Made by a program: the position numbers and the translations under genes
Notes under the pieces: generated by a model
Databases searched by the model: none
What the model was told of the DNA's origin: nothing
The model's input: the letters and a program-made list of their open reading frames with translations, nothing else
Shown here: piece after piece, positions 1 to 7,836 of the stretch
How the letters are laid out: each line of letters starts with the position of its first letter
Position numbering within the stretch: the stretch's first letter is position 1
Assembly (NCBI GenBank): GCA_003481775.1
Contig: QULU01000006.1
Coordinates: 1 to 64,000 of the forward strand
DNA length: 64,000 bases
Direction: 5' to 3'
From: Clostridiaceae bacterium OM02-2AC
GTDB lineage: Bacteria; Bacillota_I; Bacilli_A; Erysipelotrichales; Erysipelotrichaceae

Positions 1-962
1 GTACCATCGTCTCTTTTTTCCATATGCTCAGCATCAGTAAATTCACCTCCGCGATCGGTGAGTGTTATATGAGCTTCCTGTTCAAACAGGCTTTTTCCAA
101 GGATGGAATCAAGAACGGCTAGTCCGTCAACCATATCTGCAGCAGTCTTCGTGTCGTGATATACAGCAAACAGGAGCCCATATTTGATGAATTTGAAAGT
201 CTGGATAAACGGCCCATTGGAAATGTCATTGTAGACTGTATCCATTTGTAAAATGTGTGTGATTTCCTCAGACTCAACATAGGATTGGTAATCTGTGTAA
301 AGCCGTCCAACAAGGAATTTACGGTCTTGTCGTTTTTTATAGATCGTCTTCTTCTTAGCGGTCATTTTTCTTTTGACTTTTATACGAAGGTCAATGTTAG
401 CAATGCCAACACATTCGAATACACCTTGTTCAATATAGTTGTAGAGTGTCTTCTCACTGATTCCAAGTTCGGGATGTGCAGCTATGATCTGATAAGGTGA
501 ATGACCTTTTAATAGAAGAGGCTTGATGGTATTGCCTAGCTCTACAGCTTCTGATGAGGTCAGATTGATTCCGGTTCGAGACTCAACGAGTTCGCTACGG
601 TATTCCTCATAGGCGATCGTAGGTTTATAGAGGTATTTATCAAAGCGGCAGCTTTTCAGTTTCTCACAGCCATTACAAGCTCCCGGAGTACGATCTCTGC
701 GTTTACAGCGGAACTTAGAATAATCAGGGCAGTTGACAGTACAATTCTTTCTCTTAAACTTACAGTGAGCATAGTTCTCGCATTCTAGAGAAAGTGTAGA
801 TTTATGAGAGAGATAACGGTGAGCACGGATTTCCTTACCTATCGTAGATTTATCTTTGCCTAGATTATCAGCAATAGCTTTTTTAGAGGAACCATTAACG
901 ATGCCGATCGCGATGACATTGCGATCGTCCTGAGTCAGATGTTTGTTTTTGTTCGTTGCCAT
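1..962 (-). CDS. IS30-family transposase, N-terminal part (runs off the left edge)
   Basis: An open frame on the minus strand runs from an ATG at 962 to the window edge, so the C-terminus is not visible. It begins MATNKNKHLTQDDRNVIAIG and carries an N-terminal helix-turn-helix (IADNLGKDKSTIGKEIRAHR). A Cys-rich stretch (CENYAHCKFKRKNCTVNC) follows, then the start of the DDE catalytic core with ILQMDTV and TLTDRGGEF; the final Glu would lie outside the window. This order is typical of IS30-family enzymes, which cut and join element ends. The start at 962 is preferred to the in-frame ATG at 968 because AAGGG lies about 8 bases upstream of 962 but only 2 from 968. No stop or frameshift was seen in the part present, so it may be an active copy. 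The right end of the element was not fixed; it probably lies between 970 and 1300. Confidence 0.85.
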   Translation of the reverse strand, partial: MATNKNKHLTQDDRNVIAIGIVNGSSKKAIADNLGKDKSTIGKEIRAHRYLSHKSTLSLECENYAHCKFKRKNCTVNCPDYSKFRCKRRDRTPGACNGCEKLKSCRFDKYLYKPTIAYEEYRSELVESRTGINLTSSEAVELGNTIKPLLLKGHSPYQIIAAHPELGISEKTLYNYIEQGVFECVGIANIDLRIKVKRKMTAKKKTIYKKRQDRKFLVGRLYTDYQSYVESEEITHILQMDTVYNDISNGPFIQTFKFIKYGLLFAVYHDTKTAADMVDGLAVLDSILGKSLFEQEAHITLTDRGGEFTDAEHMEKRDDG

Positions 963-1314
963 ATTCATCACCCTTTGTAATGTGTATGATAATAACCAGC
1001 GGTTACCTTCATCATAGATATAAAAAAGGATATATGAAAGACTAAATGCAATTGTAAGTGTAAATTCAACTAGATTGTTGTGTAAGAGTCTTTTCTACTT
1101 AGCTACTTTGAAAGTGGAATTTAACTTTTCACTTCAGCTTTATCATAAATTATTTGATTTAACTTGAAATTGGAAGGGAAATTGGTTATTATCATAGTGT
1201 TCTAGAAGAACGGATAGAAATCAAACTTTGGACGGAGAGATTTCTATCTTTTCTTTTACCTTTCTGATGAAGATATTATACACAAAATACAGCAAACCCC
1301 ACAAACTATATAGA
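963..1314. other. AT-rich gap between the IS transposase and hflX
   Basis: No gene was found. The stretch should contain the terminal inverted repeat of the IS30-like element. Two imperfectly inverted AAGTG...AACT-like segments near 1055-1075 and 1110-1135 are candidates, but the other end of the element is outside the window and the boundary cannot be proved. Confidence 0.4.
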
Positions 1315-1355
1315 TAAAAACTGGAGTGCCACAAGTTTTTGTGGAGAACTCCAGT
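1315..1355 (-). terminator. Intrinsic terminator, leftward (hflX side)
   Basis: ACTGGAGT (1320-1327) pairs with ACTCCAGT (1348-1355), and inner CCACAA/TTGTGG extends the stem. On the minus strand the hairpin is followed by five U residues (A run at 1315-1319). It is placed to stop transcription from hflX. Confidence 0.75.
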
Positions 1356-1382
1356 TTCCCGAGTTATTCTAGATACTCAAGA

Positions 1383-1417
1383 ACGGATAATCGGTTATTA
1401 CCGGCTATCCGTTTTTG
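1383..1417 (+). terminator. Hairpin with rightward T-run
   Basis: ACGGATA (from 1383) pairs with TATCCGT, and CGGT/ACCG continues the stem. It is followed by TTTTT on the plus strand and only TTCTT on the minus strand. No rightward gene precedes it except possible IS read-out, so it may serve as a first weak stop for hflX or block outward transcription. Confidence 0.5.
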
Positions 1418-1547
1418 TGTTGTATATGGCGGTTTGATACCATACTGCAGGAAAGCACATGGCGAACGCTCCATCTTTTCCGAAAGGCTTTTCCTTCATT
1501 TTTCTACGGTACATCACGGTATGGGAGGCGGTATGCTTTATATGACC

Positions 1548-2795
1548 TTATTCCTTCAGACGTACTACATACGTATGATATTTTCGATACAGCGTATCCG
1601 ATAAAACGACATCCAGGTGAATGCCGTCTTCCTCATCCTTACGGCTGATGACATGTGCGTGCTTCATCAGCAGGGAATAGATGCCGGTCTGCTGGTAGGG
1701 GATGTGCATTTCCACATGCTTTTCGTCCGGATACAGGTGTCTGTGAATCAAGTCCAGTAATTCATGTAGTCCGGCTGTTTCTTTGGCACTCATATACATA
1801 TCATGTGCATGTACCATCGGATACTGATATTCGCTTTGATCACACTTATTATATACGGTAATCATCGGAATGTCGGCAGCCTTGATCTGTTGCAGTGTTT
1901 CCTGTGTGATCTCCATCTGTCTCGCGTATTCCTCACTGGATACATCTACGACCTGAATCAGAAGGGATGCATACTGCACCTCCTCCAGTGTGGAATGGAA
2001 GGCCTCAACTAAATCATGGGGAAGGTCGGAAACAAAGCCGACAGTGTCGGATAACAGAAAGGATTTTCCATCCGGCAGATCGATGTGACGGATGCTGGTG
2101 TCCAGTGTGGCAAACAGCATATCCTTCTCCAGCACCCTCTTCTCCTCCTCATTGGGACTGCTGTGCTCCAGCAGCATATTCATGATGGTACTTTTTCCGG
2201 CGTTTGTATAGCCGACCAGCGATACGAGCGGCAGCATGGATTTCTGTCTTGCCCGTCGCTGGTTAAACCGCTGTGCTTCAATTTTTTTCAGCTCTCTTTG
2301 CAGCTCCTGAATCCGTGCATTGATTCTTCTTCGATCCAGCTCCAGCTGCTTTTCTCCGGCACCCTTGTTTTTTCCGCTGCCGCTTTGTCTTCCCAGCTGG
2401 GTATTGGCACCGATCAGTCGCGGGAGAAGCTTTTTCAGCTGTGCGCATTCAATTTGCAGCCTTGCGGTACGTGTGACTGCCCGGCTTTCAAAAATAGCAA
2501 GAATCAGCTCCGTACGGTCCATGACCGGTGTCTGTAGGATTTCCTCCAGATTGCGGATTTGCAAAGGACTCAGGTCGTGATTGAACACAACGCGTTCGAT
2601 TTCCTGCTCCTGCAGGTAGGTTCGGATTTCCTCACATTTGCCGATACCAATATAGGTTTTCAGCGTGATACTTTTCAGATTCTGTGTAAAGGTTTCTTTT
2701 ATTTCCATATCGGCTGCCTGTACCAGCTCGATAAATTCCTCGTTTTTTTCTGCCTGTTCTGTGGTATCTGCCAGAACGATGATAACCTGCTGCAT
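1548..2795 (-). CDS. hflX: GTPase HflX
   Basis: A 415-residue HflX-family GTPase. HflX binds the 50S subunit, splits stalled ribosomes and is linked to stress recovery. The N-terminal HflX domain (about 1-185) includes the glycine-rich segment IGANTQLGRQSGSGKNKGAG. A coiled helix (ELDRRRINARIQELQRELKK) leads into the G domain. G1 is GYTNAGKST (around 195), G3 is DTVGF and G4 is NKCD. Length is normal for the family (about 400-430). The ATG at 2795 has AGAGGAG about 8 bases upstream. It appears monocistronic, with terminators downstream at 1315-1417. The assignment is firm. Confidence 0.95.
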   Translation of the reverse strand: MQQVIIVLADTTEQAEKNEEFIELVQAADMEIKETFTQNLKSITLKTYIGIGKCEEIRTYLQEQEIERVVFNHDLSPLQIRNLEEILQTPVMDRTELILAIFESRAVTRTARLQIECAQLKKLLPRLIGANTQLGRQSGSGKNKGAGEKQLELDRRRINARIQELQRELKKIEAQRFNQRRARQKSMLPLVSLVGYTNAGKSTIMNMLLEHSSPNEEEKRVLEKDMLFATLDTSIRHIDLPDGKSFLLSDTVGFVSDLPHDLVEAFHSTLEEVQYASLLIQVVDVSSEEYARQMEITQETLQQIKAADIPMITVYNKCDQSEYQYPMVHAHDMYMSAKETAGLHELLDLIHRHLYPDEKHVEMHIPYQQTGIYSLLMKHAHVISRKDEEDGIHLDVVLSDTLYRKYHTYVVRLKE

Positions 2796-2995
2796 AACAT
2801 CACTCCTCTAATATCTTATTGTAGCATGTTTTCCTGCAGTTTATGAAAAGAAATCGGATTTGTGCAGTATTCTTGTAAAGCGGGATGGATTTGTGTCAGT
2901 AGCGGGCTGTATGCCCATGCAGAAAAGAGGATGAGAGTACGATAGCGCTGTGTATTTCATACATCTGGGTATGGTCAGAAACCGGAATATGGCTG

Positions 2996-3019
2996 AAAAA
3001 AACGGATGCATGACATCCG
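2996..3019 (-). terminator. Intrinsic terminator of the 3074-3442 gene
   Basis: CGGATG (3003-3008) pairs with CATCCG (3014-3019). Read leftward it is followed by seven U residues (A run 2996-3002). Confidence 0.8.
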
Positions 3020-3073
3020 CTCTTTCATTTTGCTTATTTGTGCTTTCGTAGGCTGGGAAAGAAAAGAAGAATG

Positions 3074-3442
3074 CTAGCGTGGCTGTGCAGCTGTTTTTGC
3101 TGTTGCTTCGATTTCCTTAAGCCAGTAATTCAAAATCTCCTGCAGTCTGCGTCCGCGTCGCACCATCTCATAATAATCCAGATTATGACGTATTACAGGC
3201 TGCGGCGTCAACAGCAAATCCTCATTTATCCCATCCTGAAACTGCAAACGGAGATAGATGTTTAAGGGCTCATAGCCGTTCCCGCTGAACAGTGTCCCAT
3301 TGATCACCGTGTTAAGATTGTTGTGACTGAGAGGTCTGAGCAGCAGCTCTGTTTTATTCAACGCAGATAGGGGATACGTATGAGCGTTGGATGTGATGTG
3401 CAGAATGTCGTGCTCCTTTGTGAAAAAATCAGATCGTTTCAT
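3074..3442 (-). CDS. Small conserved-looking protein of unknown function
   Basis: A 122-residue protein, not recognised. It has no signal peptide or membrane segment and looks like a mixed alpha/beta cytoplasmic protein with a basic C-terminus. The C-terminal helix contains MVRRGRRLQEILNYWLKEIE. Support for a real gene comes from a good ribosome site (GGAAGGAGGAGC, about 7 bases before the ATG at 3442) and a strong terminator at 2996-3019. Neighbours on both sides (hflX, asrABC) have their own signals, so it is probably transcribed alone. Confidence 0.7.
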   Translation of the reverse strand: MKRSDFFTKEHDILHITSNAHTYPLSALNKTELLLRPLSHNNLNTVINGTLFSGNGYEPLNIYLRLQFQDGINEDLLLTPQPVIRHNLDYYEMVRRGRRLQEILNYWLKEIEATAKTAAQPR

Positions 3443-3540
3443 AAAAAGCTCCTCCTTCCTATCTTTTCTATGAATAGTATATCACATATTTTATAAGATG
3501 TATATGAAATATAAGTATAATAAGAAGTGTGTGAAGGAAT

Positions 3541-3567
3541 AAGAAATCCGGGATGTGATACCCGGAT
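3541..3567 (-). terminator. Probable terminator of asrABC
   Basis: ATCCGGG (3546-3552) pairs with CCCGGAT (3561-3567). On the minus strand the stem is followed by TTTCTTATT. It lies 140 bases downstream of asrC with nothing between. Confidence 0.6.
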
Positions 3568-3707
3568 GCATATTGCTATGGAAAGAGAAAGCTATACTAC
3601 TCCTGTTTTGGATCCCATAATAATTTTGAGCGATTTTTTCATGCAACCTCACGTTGATGGAAAACCCAAAATGCTTCAGGAGCGGGAGGCTTTTCATAGA
3701 GCAAGGG

Positions 3708-4712
3708 TTATTCCACAGGCTTGACGTGTATTCTTCCCCGATATTCTGTTTCTGCGAAATAGAGATTTTCTGCAATCCTTGCCTCCGGATTCAGCTTGAC
3801 ATCCTTCAGCATCAGCTCCTTGAACTTTTCATAGCCTGCCATATCGATTAGATGACCGCCATGCAGATAGCGCGGCTGTCCCTTTAATACCTCAGCAGAG
3901 AAATCCTGCCAGTTGCGCAGGATTGCCAGAACGGCATCCTCACTCAGAAAATCCGCAAAGGTTTTTCCCATACGCGGGTACTGCTTTCCGGTACGACCGC
4001 CAATCAGAATTCGATAGAACGGCTTCGGGCTTCGCTGCATGGCGTTGGTCGGACATACCAGCGTACATTCTCCGCAGCCGACACAGCAGCAGGTGTCCTT
4101 TTCAATCTTGCCGTTTTTCAGACTGAGCACTCTGGTCGCATGAGATTCACAGGCCTTGACGCAGGAGCCGCAGCCGATACACAGATCACTGTGATACGTC
4201 GGCTTTGTCAGACCGATGATTCCGAAATCATTGAAGTGTCCCTTGGCGCAGTCATTCGGACAGCCTGCAACCGCAGCCTTGATATGATAATGGCTCGGAA
4301 ATACCTCCTTTTCGATCTTTTTTGCCATATCCTGTGTGTTGATATTCGCCTTGATACAGTGAATACCGCCAATACAGGCCATGACATTGCGGGCACCGAT
4401 GGTCGGGAAGCCGGCATCCGTTTCCATTTCCACACCGCACTGGTCGATTTCGACATCCTTCAGATAGTCCTTCAGCTCCTGATTAACCGCCTCGATCTTA
4501 TCATATTTAATACCTGGAATGGCGAAGCACTGCCGGGAACCAAAATGGAAGGTGCCATCTCCATATGCTTCTGCCAGATGCTCTACAAAGCTTAGATACT
4601 TCGCCTGTATCAGACCGCCGGGAACACGCATCTGCAGCATGTATTCACCCTTGACCTTGGACTGACGGAAGCAGTTGGTACGAAGGGCGTTGATATTCAT
4701 ATCCTGTGACAT
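3708..4712 (-). CDS. asrC: Anaerobic sulfite reductase subunit C
   Basis: A 334-residue siroheme/iron-sulfur catalytic subunit of the cytoplasmic NADH-dependent sulfite reductase AsrABC, which reduces sulfite to sulfide. The nitrite/sulfite reductase half-domain lies at the N-terminus (FHFGSRQCFAIPGI). The siroheme/4Fe-4S cysteines are seen in CIGGIHCIKA and AVAGCPNDCAKGHFND. A ferredoxin-like insert with two clusters follows (CIGCGSCVKACE; CVGCGECTLVCP). Length matches AsrC. The start has TAGGAGG 7 bases upstream, and 12 bases separate it from asrB. Confidence 0.95.
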   Translation of the reverse strand: MSQDMNINALRTNCFRQSKVKGEYMLQMRVPGGLIQAKYLSFVEHLAEAYGDGTFHFGSRQCFAIPGIKYDKIEAVNQELKDYLKDVEIDQCGVEMETDAGFPTIGARNVMACIGGIHCIKANINTQDMAKKIEKEVFPSHYHIKAAVAGCPNDCAKGHFNDFGIIGLTKPTYHSDLCIGCGSCVKACESHATRVLSLKNGKIEKDTCCCVGCGECTLVCPTNAMQRSPKPFYRILIGGRTGKQYPRMGKTFADFLSEDAVLAILRNWQDFSAEVLKGQPRYLHGGHLIDMAGYEKFKELMLKDVKLNPEARIAENLYFAETEYRGRIHVKPVE

Positions 4713-4724
4713 ATCGTTTACCTC

Positions 4725-5525
4725 CTAATCCACAAGCCCTTTGGCTTTGGTATACGGAAAGACAGGTCCTTCCAGACAAACATAGGTTTCATTGATTTTA
4801 CAGTGCCCGCATTTTCCCAGGGCACAGGACATCTTACGCTCAAAGGAAACATAAATATGGTCTTCACCTACGCCGTTTTTCATACATTCCTCGGCTGTGA
4901 ATTTCATCATGATCGGAGGACCGACAATGATAACGGCATATTCCTCCTCGAAATCCTGAAACGGAATATCCTTTACGTAATTCATCGCAAAGCCCTCCTG
5001 AAAGCCTTCGCGTTCTCCGTGATCCAGTGTCAGCGTTGTATGGAAATGCGCAGCCTGCCGCCATTGACGCAGGTCGTTTTCAAATAGAACGTGCTGGGCA
5101 TCCCGAAAGCCTGCAATAGCATAAACATCCCTGCAGTCCTGCGGATTGTGCAGATAATGATTCAGGGTACTGCGCACCGGAGACACTCCGGTACCTCCGG
5201 CGATGACGACGATGTGCTTTCCCTTGAAGTCCTCTAATGGAAAGCCGTTGCCATAGGGACCGCGGATATAGATATCATCCCCTGCGTGAAGGTCAAACAG
5301 AACATTGGTCAGATTGCCTACTCTGCGAATTGTAAATTCCACCGTGGAATCGGTAAAGCTGGATACGGAAATCGGTGCTTCTCCGATTTTGGGCAGAGAG
5401 AGCTGAAAAAATTGTCCATGCCGTATCTGCGGATCTTTGAATTCAACGATAAAGGTGGATTCCAGATCGGTTTCCTCTATGATATTCAGGATGCGGTGCT
5501 TCTGCGGCAGCCATGGATTGTTCAT
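4725..5525 (-). CDS. asrB: Anaerobic sulfite reductase subunit B
   Basis: A 266-residue electron-transfer subunit of AsrABC that takes electrons from NADH by a flavin and a 2Fe-2S centre. The ferredoxin-reductase FAD domain is at the front (RHGQFFQLSLP). The NAD-binding motif VIAGGTGVSPVRS lies near the middle. The C-terminal cysteines CALGKCGHCKINETYVC fit the 2Fe-2S site of the AsrB/PyrK-like group. Length is normal. It starts 1 base after asrA ends, so translation is probably coupled. Confidence 0.95.
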   Translation of the reverse strand: MNNPWLPQKHRILNIIEETDLESTFIVEFKDPQIRHGQFFQLSLPKIGEAPISVSSFTDSTVEFTIRRVGNLTNVLFDLHAGDDIYIRGPYGNGFPLEDFKGKHIVVIAGGTGVSPVRSTLNHYLHNPQDCRDVYAIAGFRDAQHVLFENDLRQWRQAAHFHTTLTLDHGEREGFQEGFAMNYVKDIPFQDFEEEYAVIIVGPPIMMKFTAEECMKNGVGEDHIYVSFERKMSCALGKCGHCKINETYVCLEGPVFPYTKAKGLVD

Positions 5526-5526
5526 A

Positions 5527-6564
5527 TCATTTTTCCTCCTTCATGTGCTCTATCTCGTCATGAAGACGATTGATGATGTTTGTAAAGGATATATAGGACG
5601 GACAGATATCATCGCAGCGGCCGCAGCCAACACACATCTGATAATCCGTAGCGAAGCGTTTCTTGAAATCATATACCTTGTGCATGGTTTTAAACCGCAT
5701 GCGGTCCTTATAATCATCACGGAAGGCATGCCCGCCGTTTACCGTTGTGAAATCATCGTTCATACAGCCCGTCCATGTCCGACGGCGCTCACCGCTCTTT
5801 CCGTTTTCCGTATAGGGCGTATCCACCGTGTTGAAGCAGGAACAGGTGATACAAACAGAATTGCAGGCACCACAGCCGATACAGCGGCTCTGATAGTCCT
5901 TCCACATATCCAGTGATCGTATGGTATCCACCAGATCCTCACTGATATCCGGTACCTGAACGACCGTTTTGTTTTCTTTGACGAATTGCGGCTGGAATTC
6001 TGCATGTTCAAATGCAGAAAACAGATGTGCGAACTGTTCACTGCGGCACTCCACCAATACGCGTCCTTCCTCCTTTAGCGGACGCATGGCAAGGGCATAG
6101 TCGTCTGTGACATTTGTTCCCATGGAACAGCAGGCACAGGATTCCCAGCCGTTTTCCGGACATTCCATTAGGATGAAATGCACCTTGTTCCGCATCCGTT
6201 TATAATAGGGATCCGGCTGCGGTCCGTTTTCCAGAAAAATCTTATCCAGCCGTCTGATCCCGTGGATATCGCAGCTTCGTGCAAATATCAGCAGGTCCTT
6301 TTCATCCGCCTGACTTTCAAGAAAATAATGCTCTGTGAAATGAAAGAGCGTCTGGTTGATCGGATAGAATACCTCCTTCGGGGAATAGTCACTGCGCTGT
6401 TCCCATTCGACTTCCTCCATACTGCGGATTTCCTGATAGCGGATGAGATCGGTATTGCAGTAGCGTCCCGCATTCTTCAGGCGCTTCGGAGCATAGATCC
6501 GATAGCTTTGCCGAAGTGTGTCAAAAACCTGATTCACTTCCTCGAGTGTTAGTTGAAATGACAT
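5527..6564 (-). CDS. asrA: Anaerobic sulfite reductase subunit A
   Basis: A 345-residue iron-sulfur subunit of AsrABC and the first gene of the operon. The N-terminal 4Fe-4S dehydrogenase-type domain is followed by two ferredoxin motifs, CIGCGACNSVCITCSC and, near the C-terminus, CVGCGRCDDICPSY. It passes electrons between AsrB and the siroheme subunit. The ATG at 6564 has AGGAGG 7 bases upstream. The operon promoter and a Rex-like site lie 86-125 bases upstream, which fits redox control of an NADH-consuming enzyme. Confidence 0.95.
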   Translation of the reverse strand: MSFQLTLEEVNQVFDTLRQSYRIYAPKRLKNAGRYCNTDLIRYQEIRSMEEVEWEQRSDYSPKEVFYPINQTLFHFTEHYFLESQADEKDLLIFARSCDIHGIRRLDKIFLENGPQPDPYYKRMRNKVHFILMECPENGWESCACCSMGTNVTDDYALAMRPLKEEGRVLVECRSEQFAHLFSAFEHAEFQPQFVKENKTVVQVPDISEDLVDTIRSLDMWKDYQSRCIGCGACNSVCITCSCFNTVDTPYTENGKSGERRRTWTGCMNDDFTTVNGGHAFRDDYKDRMRFKTMHKVYDFKKRFATDYQMCVGCGRCDDICPSYISFTNIINRLHDEIEHMKEEK

Positions 6565-6649
6565 ATGTCGTCCTCCTCACGTACTTCCTCTATGTTTACA
6601 ACCACCATATGCATACACAGGGCGTGTCATGCATACCGGCACTAAAGAT

Positions 6650-6678
6650 ATTGTAATCCCTTTCCTTTGCAAAGTGAA
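6650..6678 (-). promoter_or_regulatory. Predicted asrABC promoter
   Basis: On the minus strand, TTCACT (6678-6673) and TACAAT (6655-6650) are separated by 17 bases. The -10 matches 5/6 and the -35 4/6 of the sigma-A consensus. The -35 lies within the Rex-like palindrome. Confidence 0.55.
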
Positions 6679-6689
6679 TATGTTCACAA
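6672..6689. promoter_or_regulatory. Rex-like operator upstream of asrABC
   Basis: AAGTGAATATGTTCACAA matches the Rex (NADH/NAD+ sensor) consensus TTGTGAA-N4-TTCACAA at all positions except two end bases. It overlaps the predicted -35 of asrABC, the expected place for a repressor. A Crp/Fnr-type regulator could also use such a palindrome. Confidence 0.5.
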
Positions 6690-6850
6690 ATGTATAAGCA
6701 ATCCTAATATTCCTATAAATACAGGTAATGCCGGGCAGATCAGCAAGGCGTTGCTGTTTCTTCGCACGTGTTTAGGTATGCGGCCGTTATGAAACGACAG
6801 AGCCATTGATACCGGTTTCTAAATTATGGGAAAATATGTGAAAATTCATA

Positions 6851-6863
6851 TTTGAACTTCAAA
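6851..6863. promoter_or_regulatory. FabT-like box 1
   Basis: TTTGAACTTCAAA fits TTTGA-N3-TCAAA, the core of the MarR-family FabT operator known from lactic acid bacteria. It sits just upstream of the -35 of promoter P1. Confidence 0.45.
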
Positions 6864-6866
6864 CTA

Positions 6867-6895
6867 TTTACTTTTGAGATGCAACGTAATATAAT
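6867..6895 (+). promoter_or_regulatory. fab operon promoter P1
   Basis: TTTACT (6867-6872) and TATAAT (6890-6895) are 17 bases apart. Both ends are flanked by TTTGA-N3-TCAAA palindromes. The transcript would have a leader of about 190 bases before acpP. Confidence 0.6.
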
Positions 6896-6899
6896 TCCA

Positions 6900-6912
6900 T
6901 TTGAATTTCAAA
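6900..6912. promoter_or_regulatory. FabT-like box 2
   Basis: TTTGAATTTCAAA fits TTTGA-N3-TCAAA and lies at the expected start site of P1. The distance to box 1 is 49 bases between first bases. Confidence 0.45.
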
Positions 6913-6963
6913 GCATTTTGAAAATTTGGAATTCCAATCGTCAAAACTACCGAACTATATCGT

Positions 6964-6982
6964 CCTAGTAATCAATACTAGG
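6964..6982. promoter_or_regulatory. FapR-like operator
   Basis: CCTAGTA-ATCAA-TACTAGG is a perfect 7-bp inverted repeat. Its core TAGTA-N5-TACTA equals the FapR (malonyl-CoA sensor) operator core. A weaker copy TAGTA-N5-AACTA follows at 7004-7018. Both lie upstream of promoter P2 of the acc/fab operon. Confidence 0.5.
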
Positions 6983-7024
6983 GTTATTATTTACTTTTAA
7001 ATCTAGTATTTAAAACTAAAATAG

Positions 7025-7053
7025 TTGACATTCTTTACCAGTAGTGTTATTCT
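7025..7053 (+). promoter_or_regulatory. fab operon promoter P2
   Basis: TTGACA (7025-7030, perfect) and TATTCT (7048-7053) are 17 bases apart. A further inverted repeat, TACCAG...CTGGTA (7036-7057), covers the spacer and the -10 and could be another operator. The start site would lie about 30 bases before the acpP start. Confidence 0.7.
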
Positions 7054-7091
7054 GGTAGCAGTCAAAGTGAATTTGAACAGGAGGAACAAGT

Positions 7092-7316
7092 ATGTTTGAA
7101 AAAGTAAAAGAAGTATTGATGGAGGCCATCAACGTCGACGAAGATATGATTAAAATGGAAGCAAACCTGAAGGATGACCTGGGCATTGATTCCCTGGCAG
7201 CCGTGGAGCTTTCTCTGGAGCTGGAGACAGAATTTGATGTACGCATTGAGGATGAGGAATTAGCAAAGCTGGTTACCGTAGCAGATATCGTAAGCCTGCT
7301 GGAAAGCAAAGCGTAA
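7092..7316 (+). CDS. acpP: Acyl carrier protein
   Basis: A 74-residue acidic carrier protein. Ser34 in the motif LGIDSLAAVEL is the site where AcpS (encoded at 17503) attaches 4'-phosphopantetheine. It carries all acyl intermediates of the type II fatty-acid system encoded downstream. AGGAGG lies 7 bases before the ATG. It is the first gene of the operon and is followed by an intrinsic terminator at 7326, which should give more acpP than acc/fab transcript. Confidence 0.97.
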   Translation: MFEKVKEVLMEAINVDEDMIKMEANLKDDLGIDSLAAVELSLELETEFDVRIEDEELAKLVTVADIVSLLESKA

Positions 7317-7325
7317 ACAAGAGAA

Positions 7326-7349
7326 AAGCCAAGATACCTTGGCTTTTTT
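7326..7349 (+). terminator. Intra-operon terminator/attenuator between acpP and accB
   Basis: AAGCCAAG (7326-7333) pairs perfectly with CTTGGCTT (7338-7345) across a 4-base loop, followed by TTTT (six T residues counting the stem end). There is no clear promoter between it and accB, so it probably allows partial read-through. Confidence 0.75.
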
Positions 7350-7371
7350 AAAATCCGTAGGAGGTAAGTAC

Positions 7372-7836
7372 ATGAATACAGATAAGATCCAAGACATCAT
7401 CCGCGTTTTCGAGGAAAGCGGACTTCACAAAATGGAGCTGGAAGTGGATGACATGAAAATAAAAATGGAGAAGGGGGCAGCCGCAGACAGCAGGGGCACG
7501 TCCATGGAAACGGCTGTGGCAGAGGCAAAGACTTCTGTGGCGGCAGGACCGCAGCCATCCCCGCTTCCTGTACCGGAGGTGAAAAAGGCAGCGGGAACCT
7601 GGGTAAAGGCTCCGCTTGTCGGTACCTATTACAATGCCCGCTCCCAAGGGGGAACACCGTTTGTGGAAATCGGCCAGCATGTGAAAAAAGGGGATGTCCT
7701 GTGTATCATTGAAGCCATGAAGGTCATGAATGAAATTCCTTCTCCGGTGGATGGCATCGTACAGGAGATTTTGATTACCAATGAAGCGATGGTGGAATTT
7801 GATCAGGAGCTGATCCGCATCGGTGAGGCCGCATGA
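7372..7836 (+). CDS. accB: Biotin carboxyl carrier protein of acetyl-CoA carboxylase
   Basis: A 154-residue BCCP that carries the carboxy-biotin between AccC and AccDA. The C-terminal biotinyl domain (about 78-154) contains EAMKVMNEI, with Lys117 as the biotin attachment site. A low-complexity Ala/Pro linker precedes it. The start at 7372 (MNTDKIQ) is chosen because GTAGGAGG lies 7 bases upstream. An upstream in-frame ATG at 7339 falls inside the terminator hairpin. The gene overlaps accC by 4 bases (ATGA). Confidence 0.96.
   Translation: MNTDKIQDIIRVFEESGLHKMELEVDDMKIKMEKGAAADSRGTSMETAVAEAKTSVAAGPQPSPLPVPEVKKAAGTWVKAPLVGTYYNARSQGGTPFVEIGQHVKKGDVLCIIEAMKVMNEIPSPVDGIVQEILITNEAMVEFDQELIRIGEAA

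Noticed and set aside
3491..3775. 94-codon minus-strand frame overlapping the end of asrC
   Set aside because: It overlaps asrC and its terminator hairpin and has no ribosome site.
4140..4595. 151-codon plus-strand frame opposite asrC
   Set aside because: It is a shadow of conserved Fe-S motifs in asrC.
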